A stretch of DNA of 64,000 bases from Saprospiraceae bacterium (GTDB lineage Bacteria > Bacteroidota > Bacteroidia > Chitinophagales > Saprospiraceae): the NCBI GenBank assembly GCA_016715465.1, contig JADKAA010000029.1, forward strand, positions 1,054,001 through 1,118,000, in the 5' to 3' direction. A program made the translations under genes and the position numbers. Of the stretch, positions 35,357 to 44,091 are shown piece after piece (within the stretch, counting starts at the first letter, position 1; every line of letters begins with the position of its first letter). Below the pieces are notes generated by a model. That model was not told the DNA's origin. It ran no database searches and was given only the letters and a program-made list of their open reading frames with translations.

Positions 35357-37288
35357 TCAATCCAGCAACAGCCACCTGAATCCCACCCGCATGGTATTGT
35401 CAAACTGCGGATGGAAGGCTGCCAGGTAATTGATCTTGTTGTTGAGGTATTCCTGTATATTTTCAAATTTAAAAAAGATCCTGAACTTCGACACCTTAGC
35501 CAGGATATAAAAATCTGCACTCATATAATTGCGTTTATAACTTTGGTCACCCAGATAATAACTGCCGGTGACCGGATCATATTCCGGGAGGTTAAACGCG
35601 GGCATATACTTTAGTTCGCCTCCGGTGCGCAATAACATTTTCTTTTTGAACAAAGGCAATTCCAGGTACAAGTTCGTTTTGAGGTATGCTTCCGGTAAAG
35701 GCAGGTAAGCCCGGTTTATTTTTTGAAGAAAGCCGTGGGTCTCGAGGTGGATGACCTTCCATCGGCTGTGTTGAGAAACCGCCAGGTGGGTTGCCACCAA
35801 ACTGCCTGCTTCCTGGTTGGGTAAGGCGTTGACATCCCGGTAAATAAAATTTTCCAGAATGTGTTGTCCTGCCTCAATACTTAGTCCCAAAAAAGGAATC
35901 GACACCCTTGCTGCATAGTTACTTCCAAATGGCGTTTTAAAATCTCTGAGATAAACCGATTCGGTATTGAGGTACAGGTTTTCCTGATTCCAGGCCTGTT
36001 GCGATCTGAATACAGCCAGAATGGCGGACAGTGATGCTATTTTGCCGAGTCTTAGGGTGGTGTTTCCCTTTACTAAAAAATTTCCTGCATTAGCTCCCAG
36101 TCCCAGGGCAACATTTGTTTGTATAAATACCGCCTTTTTGACAGAAAATCCTCCGTTAAATTTAAGGGTGAGGTCGTTGATGGTCCTGGCGTTGCCTCCA
36201 TCGTTCAAGCGAAAGTAATCGTGAACCAGACTCAGCGTTCCCTCCGCCTGTGACCAAAAAGTGCGAAGTAAAAATGTATTGGATACCTGACTGAGGTTGA
36301 TCCGGTTACGAATACCCCTGTCATCGGTAAGAAATGAGCCATAAAAAAGGGTATCATTCGTTTCCGTAAGTCCTGCATCCGAAAAGCCGGTATACCCATA
36401 CCGATACTGCAACTGGTGCCCTACAGCCAATTTGGAAGAATCAGTATTTATCCCATCCAGGCTTAGCGTAGAATGTACAATAATGGTCTTAAAGTCTTGC
36501 CTTGTTTTGGTGTCGGTGAGACCGATGGGCACATTGATTCTGAATTGGTAATTGGTCCGGTAAAGCAAGGTGGTATCTACCCCGCCATTGTGTTGCTCGT
36601 TATTGGCATTACCCACAAAACCAGTAAACATATTAAATGTTTGCTTTTCCGACTGGTACCGTAGGGCTATGGCCAGGCTGGTGGTTTGGGTACTTTGGTT
36701 TTGATAAAAACCCAGTTGTGAAATTCGGCGGTAATTGAGACTCACCGCAAAACCATCGCTGAATTTTTGCCCATACTCTGCCCCTACAATAAAGTTCTGT
36801 TGACTGCCAAAGATGGGCGAAAAAGAAAGGTCCGCCAACGGCCGCAGTGAGTTGTAAAATTTAATAGAATCTGGCGAAAAGTTTAAGGGCTCGTAGCCAT
36901 CATACCCCAGATTGAAGCCCGTCTTTATGCCCATTTTGAATAAAGGGTCAATGGCTGCTGAACCTGCATTTCCCGTACTTAAGGCATTAAAAGTCTTTCT
37001 CCTTGCGGGGTCGGCGTCCTGAAAAAAATATCCAAGTGCGGTATCTGCCAGAATCAGGTTTTTACCCGGTTGATCCATGTAAAAATACTTGTATTCAAAT
37101 GGTGGCAATGGTACCGAATCTATCGCCTGGGCAAAGGTGTCTGTCGCACCGGTCGATCCGGGATAGGTGGCAGGCTGAGGCCTGGATGTTGTTGGTGGTT
37201 TGGTGGGTTGGGTAATGACCTTGGTTGGTTTTTGAGCCCAAGCGATTAGAGGCAAAACGAAACATAACACCATAAGTTTTATGCGCAT
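35357..37288 (-). CDS. Putative outer-membrane porin (Porin_10-like)
   Basis: An exported beta-barrel protein of about 643 aa. The signal peptide ends LIAWAQ, followed by a Pro/Thr-rich spacer and then a conserved opening FEYKYFYMDQPGKNLILADTALG typical of the putative-porin family of Bacteroidota. The remainder is a long series of amphipathic strands alternating aromatic residues (for example FAVSLNYRRISQLGFYQNQS, TVNLGK-like turns) and ends in VGFRWLLLD. I use the ATG at 37288 (MRIKLMVL), two bases before the SDR stop; the open frame extends far upstream but there it is antisense-like sequence overlapping the SDR gene. Solute specificity is unknown. Confidence 0.82.
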   Translation of the reverse strand: MRIKLMVLCFVLPLIAWAQKPTKVITQPTKPPTTSRPQPATYPGSTGATDTFAQAIDSVPLPPFEYKYFYMDQPGKNLILADTALGYFFQDADPARRKTFNALSTGNAGSAAIDPLFKMGIKTGFNLGYDGYEPLNFSPDSIKFYNSLRPLADLSFSPIFGSQQNFIVGAEYGQKFSDGFAVSLNYRRISQLGFYQNQSTQTTSLAIALRYQSEKQTFNMFTGFVGNANNEQHNGGVDTTLLYRTNYQFRINVPIGLTDTKTRQDFKTIIVHSTLSLDGINTDSSKLAVGHQLQYRYGYTGFSDAGLTETNDTLFYGSFLTDDRGIRNRINLSQVSNTFLLRTFWSQAEGTLSLVHDYFRLNDGGNARTINDLTLKFNGGFSVKKAVFIQTNVALGLGANAGNFLVKGNTTLRLGKIASLSAILAVFRSQQAWNQENLYLNTESVYLRDFKTPFGSNYAARVSIPFLGLSIEAGQHILENFIYRDVNALPNQEAGSLVATHLAVSQHSRWKVIHLETHGFLQKINRAYLPLPEAYLKTNLYLELPLFKKKMLLRTGGELKYMPAFNLPEYDPVTGSYYLGDQSYKRNYMSADFYILAKVSKFRIFFKFENIQEYLNNKINYLAAFHPQFDNTMRVGFRWLLLD

Positions 37289-37289
37289 C

Positions 37290-38066
37290 TTATCCCATTG
37301 TGCCTTTGATGAGTCCTCCATCAATGGAGATGGTTTGTCCGGTAACAAACGCCCCATGAGGTGAAAGCAGCCACAAGGCCAGCGATGCCAGGTCGGCCGG
37401 ATTGCCCAGCCTTCCCATGGCACTTTCCTTTTCGAATAGCCCTCTGGCCTCATCCGGAGATATACCCAGCAGCATGGATTTTTTTTCAAACAATCGTTCC
37501 ATGGCCGGTGTGGCATGATAACCCGGAGCCAGCACATTGGCCGTAATGCCCTTGTCTGCTATTTCCTGTGAAAGCGTTTTTACAAAACCTACCACAGCCA
37601 GACGCATGGAGTTGCTGAGTACCAAATTTTCTATGGGCTGCTTTACGGCTGCACTTTCAATGTACAGGATCCGGCCATATTGCTGGGGTAACATCTTATC
37701 CAGGAGTTCGTGCGTCATCTTTACTTTCCAACGCAGGATCGAATGGTACGCTGCGTCCCAATCCGACATATCGGTGTCGGCAAAAGACTTGGCGGGTGGT
37801 CCGCCTGCATTGACGACCATGCCGTCGAGCAACCTGTTGCCGATCATCCTGAACAAAGAAGCGGTCACCGCATCAGTGGTAATGTCTCCTTGCAGCACTT
37901 CAACCCGAGGTCCGTATTTTTTTTTCAACCCGGCGAGGCCTTCTTCACGTCTGGCATTCACGATGACCGAAGCACCCTCTTCCAGCAGGGCATGGCTTAT
38001 GGCCAGCCCAAAGCCACTGGTAGCCCCGGTAACGGCAAATAACCTGTCTTTTACCTGAAAATCCAT
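37290..38066 (-). CDS. SDR family oxidoreductase with atypical active site
   Basis: A short-chain dehydrogenase/reductase of 258 aa. The cofactor motif TGATSGFGLAIS (TGxxxGxG, residues about 14-25) and the NAGG motif (VVNAGGPPA) are present. The usual catalytic Tyr-x-x-x-Lys is not: after IESAAVKQPIENL the segment LVLSNSMRLAVVGFVKTL has Ser/Asn and Arg where Tyr and Lys are expected. This belongs to a known SDR subgroup with a SNS-R pattern, often annotated as 3-oxoacyl-ACP reductase, for which activity is not assured. The C-terminus ISIDGGLIKG is standard. It lies immediately upstream of the porin gene with a 1-bp gap. Confidence 0.87.
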   Translation of the reverse strand: MDFQVKDRLFAVTGATSGFGLAISHALLEEGASVIVNARREEGLAGLKKKYGPRVEVLQGDITTDAVTASLFRMIGNRLLDGMVVNAGGPPAKSFADTDMSDWDAAYHSILRWKVKMTHELLDKMLPQQYGRILYIESAAVKQPIENLVLSNSMRLAVVGFVKTLSQEIADKGITANVLAPGYHATPAMERLFEKKSMLLGISPDEARGLFEKESAMGRLGNPADLASLALWLLSPHGAFVTGQTISIDGGLIKGTMG

Positions 38067-38085
38067 GATGCAGTCAATTATTTAA

Positions 38086-38412
38086 TCAGAGCATGCGCTC
38101 CAGAAAATGGTAAATTTCTTTTTCAAAATCTGAAAAGTCTCCGTCTGTTAAAAACTGCTCTTTGATTTTGCCAAGCAATTCGGCTTTTTGATCCTCTGAA
38201 GGAAAGTACTGGGGTTTGTATTTTAAGATGGTGTCCAGTGCCTGATAGTCATTGAGTCCATTGAAGTGGCTGAACTGCTTTTCAAACATTTCGGTGTTAA
38301 ATTTCTTGCAGAGACTTGATTTTTCTTCGTTGCTGAAATCCATATCTACGTGTGAGGTATAGATGAGCAGGAAACAAATAAACTCTTCTCGGCTCCACGT
38401 TAAATTTGACAT
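38086..38412 (-). CDS. Hypothetical protein, TerB-like helical
   Basis: A 108-residue, all-helical, acidic cytosolic protein that I do not recognise. The sequence MSNLTWSREEFICFLLIYTS and HVDMDFSNEEKSSLCKK shows a helix followed by an acidic loop, a layout reminiscent of TerB-like proteins. The ATG at 38412 is chosen over a TTG at 38430. It is 19 bp upstream of the SDR gene on the same strand and probably heads the SDR-porin-hypothetical transcript. Confidence 0.68.
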   Translation of the reverse strand: MSNLTWSREEFICFLLIYTSHVDMDFSNEEKSSLCKKFNTEMFEKQFSHFNGLNDYQALDTILKYKPQYFPSEDQKAELLGKIKEQFLTDGDFSDFEKEIYHFLERML

Positions 38413-38567
38413 AAGGTTAGTTTTGGACAAAAATAGTGACTTTCACCGAGAAACTCTATAACAGAATCAACTTAGAAAACCCTAATTTCATTGGATTGCT
38501 GCCGACAAATTTATTCAAATCACAGATTAATTACCATTAAAGATTTATTTTTGGTGAAATATATGCC

Positions 38568-40190
38568 ATGGGGAAGTTTGTTTTGTCACTTTTAATATTG
38601 TCAATCGTTAAGCTAAGTGGTCAGCCTGCTTATTTTTATCTAAAAAAGGATATTGGCGTCCGGAACTGTGTACAAGATACTTCTGTGAAAGCCATGCAGT
38701 ACAAATACCTGGATATATATCAGACCCTCAACAATGAAGTGGATGGTCCAATGGTGGAGGGTTGTGCTGCGTTGGTAAACCAAAAATTACCCCTGGCTGA
38801 TTTTGAAAAAGACAGGCCAATTTTCTTCCGGGTGAATAGAAGCAGCAACCTGTTTTCATCCTTATTGGAAGCAAACGAATTGTACACCCTGGATTATCGT
38901 TTTGGTGCTACCCAAAAAAGTTTTAAGAACTCTGAAGATTGCATCAGCGAAAAATGCTCCAAAATGGTCTTTTCCACCAGAGAAAGAAAGTTCGGACAGC
39001 CTCATGATACCTTGCGCAGAACAGAATACACGGCAAATGTATATCAAAACCAAGCCATCCTTGAAAACTATATATGTCACCCCACATCCAAGTTTGACTC
39101 CATAGCCATTGAAGATGTTTGGTGGGAAATCTACCTCAACGATCAAATACCTGCCGGTGCGGTGATGTACTTTGACGAATTTTCCGGTAATCCTCAGATA
39201 TTCGTCACCAAGATTAAAAAGTTAAAACCCATTACATTTACGCCTCAGAATAATGTAGTTGACATTCGGATCAATGACCTTATCGATACAACCCTGTTTG
39301 GATTTAACTATATGTTTCTCCATGCCAAAGACGGCACCCCCTCTCCGGTGAACAGAGATGATAAAGTAATTTTACTGGAACCCAATCCCGCCACCCTCAC
39401 AGAGATCCGGCTCAACCTCGTTTATGAAGCGTTGTACTTTCAGGAATACACCTCTATATCAGCCGGTAAAGTCGCCAATAATGATACATTAAGCCATAAA
39501 CTCTCGATAAATCAGATGGGAGGAGAAATATGTATAGAGGGCATCGATCTTCGCCTAGGCGATGGGGTGAATTTTCACTATACTGCTGGTCACCTCAACT
39601 TTGCTGACCTCACGGCATGTATGTTTTTTAAAAAAGGGAGCTCTTTAATCGTAGAACCCGGAGCAAAGTTAACATATGGAGAACCAGGTATGGGTATGCT
39701 GGGCTTATCGGATGCTGCAGTTCATTTGAAAAATGGAGCATCGCTGCTTTTTGATGGCACATTATTACTCAACGGCGAAACCCAATTGGGCAGTCATTTC
39801 ATCCTTGAACAAAACAGCAGAATAACCTTTGGTAGCAGCGCAGCTATACAGGCATTGGGTGCATCCGATGAACGCATCATGGTAACCGGCAATGCAAGTC
39901 AATTTGACTTTGGAAAGCTGGGTATTGAAGAAATAGAACGATTCGTTTTTACAGATCCCGATCCATTAACCTATGGCTCACACAATCTGGTTTATCCAAA
40001 CCCATTTAACCGTTATTTCTTTTTTATTCCGGAATACAACGGTGAAAACTATTATTTACAAGATATGCAGGGACAACTTGTGAAATCAGGCCAGTGCGGG
40101 CTTCATGCGGTGGAATTCCCGGACCTGACACCCGGTTTATACTTTATCAAAGTAGGGAACCACTACGAGAAATTGGTGTATTCACCCTAG
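38568..40190 (+). CDS. Secreted protein with T9SS type A sorting domain
   Basis: A 540-residue exported protein. Signal peptide 1-18 (ends LSGQ). No known domain is recognised in the body; the region about 290-430 is rich in short repeated beta motifs (GGEICIEGIDLRLGDG, AVHLKNGASLLFDGTLLLNG), like the start of a right-handed beta-helix or pectate-lyase-like fold. The last 75 residues (NLVYPNPFNRYFFFIPEYN, MQGQLVKSG, LTPGLYFIKVGNHYEKLVYS) are a type A T9SS sorting domain. A TATTTTTG at 38546-38553 lies just upstream of the ATG. It is likely a surface or released protein. Confidence 0.8.
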   Translation: MGKFVLSLLILSIVKLSGQPAYFYLKKDIGVRNCVQDTSVKAMQYKYLDIYQTLNNEVDGPMVEGCAALVNQKLPLADFEKDRPIFFRVNRSSNLFSSLLEANELYTLDYRFGATQKSFKNSEDCISEKCSKMVFSTRERKFGQPHDTLRRTEYTANVYQNQAILENYICHPTSKFDSIAIEDVWWEIYLNDQIPAGAVMYFDEFSGNPQIFVTKIKKLKPITFTPQNNVVDIRINDLIDTTLFGFNYMFLHAKDGTPSPVNRDDKVILLEPNPATLTEIRLNLVYEALYFQEYTSISAGKVANNDTLSHKLSINQMGGEICIEGIDLRLGDGVNFHYTAGHLNFADLTACMFFKKGSSLIVEPGAKLTYGEPGMGMLGLSDAAVHLKNGASLLFDGTLLLNGETQLGSHFILEQNSRITFGSSAAIQALGASDERIMVTGNASQFDFGKLGIEEIERFVFTDPDPLTYGSHNLVYPNPFNRYFFFIPEYNGENYYLQDMQGQLVKSGQCGLHAVEFPDLTPGLYFIKVGNHYEKLVYSP

Positions 40191-40201
40191 TGGGGTTTTT
40201 A

Positions 40202-41293
40202 CTATAGATTGTTCAGGTTTTCGTAAGCCTTTTGTCTGAGTAAATGGTCGGCGATGACCAGGGCTGCCATGGCTTCCACAATGGGTACCGCCCGGGGAAC
40301 CACGCAGGGATCGTGTCTGCCCTTTCCTTCGAGTACCACCTTTTGTCCCGCCGAATCTATCGATTCCTGATCCTGAATGAGGGTAGCCACCGGCTTAAAG
40401 GCTACGTCAAAATAGACAGGCTCACCGTTGCTGATGCCTCCCTGGATGCCTCCGCTGTAATTGGTTTTGGTAAATACCAGACCTGCTTCATCTACATCGA
40501 ACAAATCGTTGTGTTGGGAACCCCTCATTTCAATGCTGGCGAAGCCACTGCCATATTCAAAGCCCTTAACGGCATTGATACCCATCATGGCCTTAGCCAG
40601 GTCGGCGTGCAACTTATCGAAGACCGGTTCTCCAAGTCCGGCAGGCAGGCCTTTGATGATGCAACTGATGCGCCCGCCGATGGTATCGCCTTCTTTTCTC
40701 ATGGCTCTGATGAGTTCTTCCATGGCTGCAGCTTTTTCCGGATCAGGACATCGCACGGCATTGTCATCTGTTTTACTTGTATCCACATTTTCAGGGTCAA
40801 AAATAAATCGCACAGATCCCACCTGACTTACAAATGCTGTGATAAGGATACCGAATTTTTGTAAGAATTGCATGGCTATGGCACCTGCTGCCACACGGGC
40901 CGCGGTCTCTCTGGCCGATGACCTGCCACCTCCGCGGTGATCGCGATGGCCGTACTTTGCATTGTAGGTGTAATCGGCGTGTGAAGGCCTGTAGGTATCA
41001 GCGAGATGGCTGTAGTCGGCCGATTTTTGATCTTCATTTCGGATGAGGATGTGGATGGGCGCGCCCGTGGTCTTGCCTTCGAAGATGCCGGATAAAATTT
41101 CGGGTGTATCTGCTTCATTGCGCTGGGTTACAATGGCACTTTGGCCGGGTCGTCTCCTGGCCAATTGTTGGGCAATGTGGTCCACATCGACAGATAGACC
41201 GGCAGGGCAGCCATCAATAACTACCCCAATGGCCGGACCATGGGATTCGCCGTAAGTGGTTATGGAAAAAATATGGCCAAACCTATTGCTCAA
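40202..41293 (-). CDS. aroC: Chorismate synthase
   Basis: Converts EPSP to chorismate, last step of the shikimate pathway, with reduced FMN. Signatures GESHGPAIGVVIDGCPAG near the N-terminus, YGHRDHRGGGRSSARETAARVAAGA in the centre (His and Arg at the active site) and GRHDPCVVPRAVPIVEAM near the end are all present. 363 aa, full length. The start is a TTG at 41293, since the preceding in-frame codons reach a stop without an ATG. It stands alone between T9SS cargo (convergent, 11-bp gap) and the DEAD-box helicase gene. Confidence 0.97.
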   Translation of the reverse strand: MSNRFGHIFSITTYGESHGPAIGVVIDGCPAGLSVDVDHIAQQLARRRPGQSAIVTQRNEADTPEILSGIFEGKTTGAPIHILIRNEDQKSADYSHLADTYRPSHADYTYNAKYGHRDHRGGGRSSARETAARVAAGAIAMQFLQKFGILITAFVSQVGSVRFIFDPENVDTSKTDDNAVRCPDPEKAAAMEELIRAMRKEGDTIGGRISCIIKGLPAGLGEPVFDKLHADLAKAMMGINAVKGFEYGSGFASIEMRGSQHNDLFDVDEAGLVFTKTNYSGGIQGGISNGEPVYFDVAFKPVATLIQDQESIDSAGQKVVLEGKGRHDPCVVPRAVPIVEAMAALVIADHLLRQKAYENLNNL

Positions 41294-41392
41294 TGGCTAA
41301 CTTTTGTTTTGATTATACCTCACTAACAGGACAAAGATAAACAATGACAAATGAATGCGTCAGCTATGGCTGCTTTTAATCCGCCTGATTTA

Positions 41393-43150
41393 TCAATAGG
41401 ACTTTTTACCCTTATACTTGGATTTTGAAGCATCACCTCCCCTTGCATAAGGTTTGCGGTCACCTGATCGTTCCGAACTCCGGGCCCCGTCTCCTTTTCC
41501 GCCGTATCTTCTTCCACCAGACGATTCTCTGTTGAATGAACGCTCGAATCCCGGACCTGCGGCCTGATCCGGTCTCACAATGAGGCCTTTGTAGTTGGTC
41601 CTTTTAAATGCTTCCACCAACATATCTTTGTACTTGGCGTCTACTTCAAAAAGGGTCATGGATTTATGGATATCGATCTTTCCAATGTCGATAGATTGGT
41701 CAGGCAGGTGTTCATTAATGAGGTTGATCAGAATACCCGGGGTGATCTTGCTTTGACTGCCGTGGTTCATAAAGAACTTCACAAAGCCGGAACCCGAAGC
41801 CCTGGCTTCCCTGGAAGATTTATCGACCACATTGATGTCAACGGCATCTTTGTAGTAATCGATGAATCGGTTGAATTCGACGAGTACAAATTTTTTAATG
41901 AGGTCGATGTGATCGATGTTGGCGATGCTGTCCATTATGGCGGGCAGAAAGGGTTTAATTCTATCCTCGTTGATCTCCACTTCCTTTACCTTGGTGATGA
42001 GGTTGAGCAGTTGGACTTCGCATATTTCCTTTCCGGTTGGCACCCTGGCGAGATCGATGGATTTACCGATTTTGCGTTCCAGTTGCCTGATCTTACCCAT
42101 TTCCTTTGAGTGAACTATACTCACAGATTCACCGGTCTTACCGGCGCGGCCGGTGCGGCCTGATCTGTGAATATATACCTCGGGATCGTCGGGCAGGTTA
42201 TAGTTGATGACGTGGCTGAGGTCATTGACGTCCAGTCCTCGTGCAGCCACATCGGTGGCCACCAGCATTTGCAACTGCCTTTTGCGGAAGCGGTTCATGA
42301 CGTAATCGCGCTGTGCCTGTGACAGGTCACCGTGCAGGGCGTCTGCATTGTAACCATCGTGTCCAAGTTTGTCGGCGATTTCCTGGGTTTCTGCCTTGGT
42401 ACGGCAGAAAATAATGCCATAGATATCCGGATTAACATCGGCGATTCGCTTTAGGGCATTGTACCGATCTTTGGCACTCACTACATAATAATAGTGCGTG
42501 ATCATTTCATTGCCCTTATTGGCTTTTCCTGCGGATACTTCCTGAGGATTGTGCATATAGCGGGAAGCTATGTGCCTGATCTCATCGGGCATGGTGGCAG
42601 AAAACAACAAAACCTGCTTATCTTCCGGAGTGCCGGCCAGGATGGCGTCGAGTTCGTCTTTGAAACCCATGGATAACATTTCATCGGCTTCATCCAAGAC
42701 CAGTGTTTCGATCTTATCGACCTTTAATTTATTGCGTTTGATGAGGTCAAGGGTTCGGCCCGGAGTACCTATGACGATTTGCACGCCATCTCTAAGTGCA
42801 CTTATCTGAGTCATGATGTTCGCACCGCCATACACGGCCACCGATTTAATCCCAGGCAAGTATTTGGTGTAAGACTTGATGTCGTTGGCGATTTGTAAAC
42901 ACAGTTCCCTTGTGGGGGCCAGAATGAGTACACGAATTTCATTTTCCTTACCTGTGAGGCTTTGCAGCATTGGCAATGAAAAAGCAGCGGTTTTACCTGT
43001 GCCGGTCTGTGCCAGGGCAATAAGGTCTCTTTTTGACTCGAGAAGGAGGGAAAGCGTTTGTTGTTGGATGGGTGTGGGGGTTACAAAACCCAGGTCTTTC
43101 AAGGCTGAAAGAAGCTCAGGCTTTAAGCCTGAAGTTTCAAAACTATTCAT
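41393..43150 (-). CDS. DEAD-box RNA helicase (DeaD/CsdA-like)
   Basis: ATP-dependent RNA helicase of 585 aa, probably for ribosome assembly or mRNA turnover at low temperature. Q motif FVTPTPIQQQ, Walker A AQTGTGKTAA, DEAD box VLDEADEMLSMGF, SAT motif FSATMP, and the C-lobe motifs VATDVAARGLDV and HRSGRTGRAGKTG. After the helicase core (to about 370) comes a DbpA-like RNA-recognition domain (GSGFVKFFMNHGSQSKITPG, LFEVDAKYKDMLVEAF, about 450-520), then a basic Arg/Gly/Ser tail ending in KYKGKKSY. The next gene upstream encodes an RRM protein, a functionally fitting neighbour. Confidence 0.95.
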   Translation of the reverse strand: MNSFETSGLKPELLSALKDLGFVTPTPIQQQTLSLLLESKRDLIALAQTGTGKTAAFSLPMLQSLTGKENEIRVLILAPTRELCLQIANDIKSYTKYLPGIKSVAVYGGANIMTQISALRDGVQIVIGTPGRTLDLIKRNKLKVDKIETLVLDEADEMLSMGFKDELDAILAGTPEDKQVLLFSATMPDEIRHIASRYMHNPQEVSAGKANKGNEMITHYYYVVSAKDRYNALKRIADVNPDIYGIIFCRTKAETQEIADKLGHDGYNADALHGDLSQAQRDYVMNRFRKRQLQMLVATDVAARGLDVNDLSHVINYNLPDDPEVYIHRSGRTGRAGKTGESVSIVHSKEMGKIRQLERKIGKSIDLARVPTGKEICEVQLLNLITKVKEVEINEDRIKPFLPAIMDSIANIDHIDLIKKFVLVEFNRFIDYYKDAVDINVVDKSSREARASGSGFVKFFMNHGSQSKITPGILINLINEHLPDQSIDIGKIDIHKSMTLFEVDAKYKDMLVEAFKRTNYKGLIVRPDQAAGPGFERSFNRESSGGRRYGGKGDGARSSERSGDRKPYARGGDASKSKYKGKKSY

Positions 43151-43325
43151 TTTATAATTATAAAGTAATGACCGAGGATGCCAATTTATACTTAAAAAAG
43201 TTTCGTTTTTCCGTCAAAGGCTATTCATGATGTCGGAGTAAATCTAACACCCGGTGTCAAGCCTCAATTTGACAATAAAAAGAGTATTTTTTAGCCCAAC
43301 TGGCGCTACCTAAGTAGTTACTGTG

Positions 43326-43353
43326 AAAAAAAAAAGCAGGACATAGGTCCTGC
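43326..43353 (-). terminator. Rho-independent terminator of the RRM protein gene
   Basis: GCAGGAC (43336-43342) and GTCCTGC (43347-43353) form a perfect stem with loop ATAG; on the minus strand a run of ten Ts follows. It begins three bases beyond the stop codon. Confidence 0.9.
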
Positions 43354-43356
43354 GTG

Positions 43357-43917
43357 TTAATCGTTATTTCTGTCGCGATGATCGTGATCTTTGTCCGATG
43401 GCCTGTTGCTGTCCTGGTTGTCACGGTTGAAATCTCGATTGGAATCCCGGTTACTATCTCTGTTATATGGTCTGCTTGTGTCGCGGTTTCCCTCAAACGG
43501 CTTTCTGGTGTCATTGGTTCTGGGCCTTCTGTCTCCGCTGCCGGTGCCGCTGCTTCTTGGGTAGCTGCTACCGCCACTGCGATATCCACCGCCGGGTCTG
43601 CTGTCCCGATTGAAACCTCCACCGCCTGCAGGTCTTGGCCGATCACCTCCCGGCCTGAATCCAGGGTTGGGTTTATCCGACCGTACTCCTTCATTGACAG
43701 CGATGTTTCGCCCGTGGAATTCCCTGCCGTTGAGGGTTTTCATGGCGATGATTGCTTCTTCGGTATCCTTCATCTCTACAAAGGCAAAACCTTTGGATCG
43801 ACCGGTTTCCCTGTCGAGCATCAACTTTACATTACTGACATCTCCGACTTCTTCAAAAAGGATTTTTATATCCTCCTCCCTTACGTCAAAGTTCAGGTTT
43901 CCAACATATAAATTCAT
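43357..43917 (-). CDS. RRM-domain RNA-binding protein with Arg/Gly/Asp-rich tail
   Basis: A cytoplasmic RNA-binding protein of 186 aa. One RRM fold covers residues 1-80, with RNP2 (LYVGNLNF) and RNP1 (KGFAFVEM) intact. The rest is low complexity: Gly/Arg/Pro (RPGGDRPRPAGGGGF), then Asn-Arg-Asp-Ser repeats (SNRDSNRDFNRDN) ending in a His/Asp/Arg stretch, like glycine-rich cold-shock RNA-binding proteins. The ATG at 43917 gives the canonical RRM start (MNLYVGN); an upstream ATG at 43950 would add eleven hydrophobic residues. It ends at a strong terminator and the helicase gene lies downstream, so they are separate units. Confidence 0.9.
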   Translation of the reverse strand: MNLYVGNLNFDVREEDIKILFEEVGDVSNVKLMLDRETGRSKGFAFVEMKDTEEAIIAMKTLNGREFHGRNIAVNEGVRSDKPNPGFRPGGDRPRPAGGGGFNRDSRPGGGYRSGGSSYPRSSGTGSGDRRPRTNDTRKPFEGNRDTSRPYNRDSNRDSNRDFNRDNQDSNRPSDKDHDHRDRNND

Positions 43918-44091
43918 GGCCAATAGAAAGAAATAATAAAATAATGGCAAAGGTAGCCCAAAATATTCAATATTTTGAATTTATTTTTTGGAATACAGGG
44001 CCTTGCGAACATTATCGTGCCGGGTGTGGTCCTTCGATGGGAAATTAAAGAACACTTAAATCAGAAATGCCTAATTATTATTTAATGAACA

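Noticed and set aside
43354..43911. 185-codon plus-strand frame opposite the RRM gene
   Set aside because: Antisense to a well-supported RRM protein; Ala/Val/Ser richness mirrors the Gly/Arg/Asp repeats.
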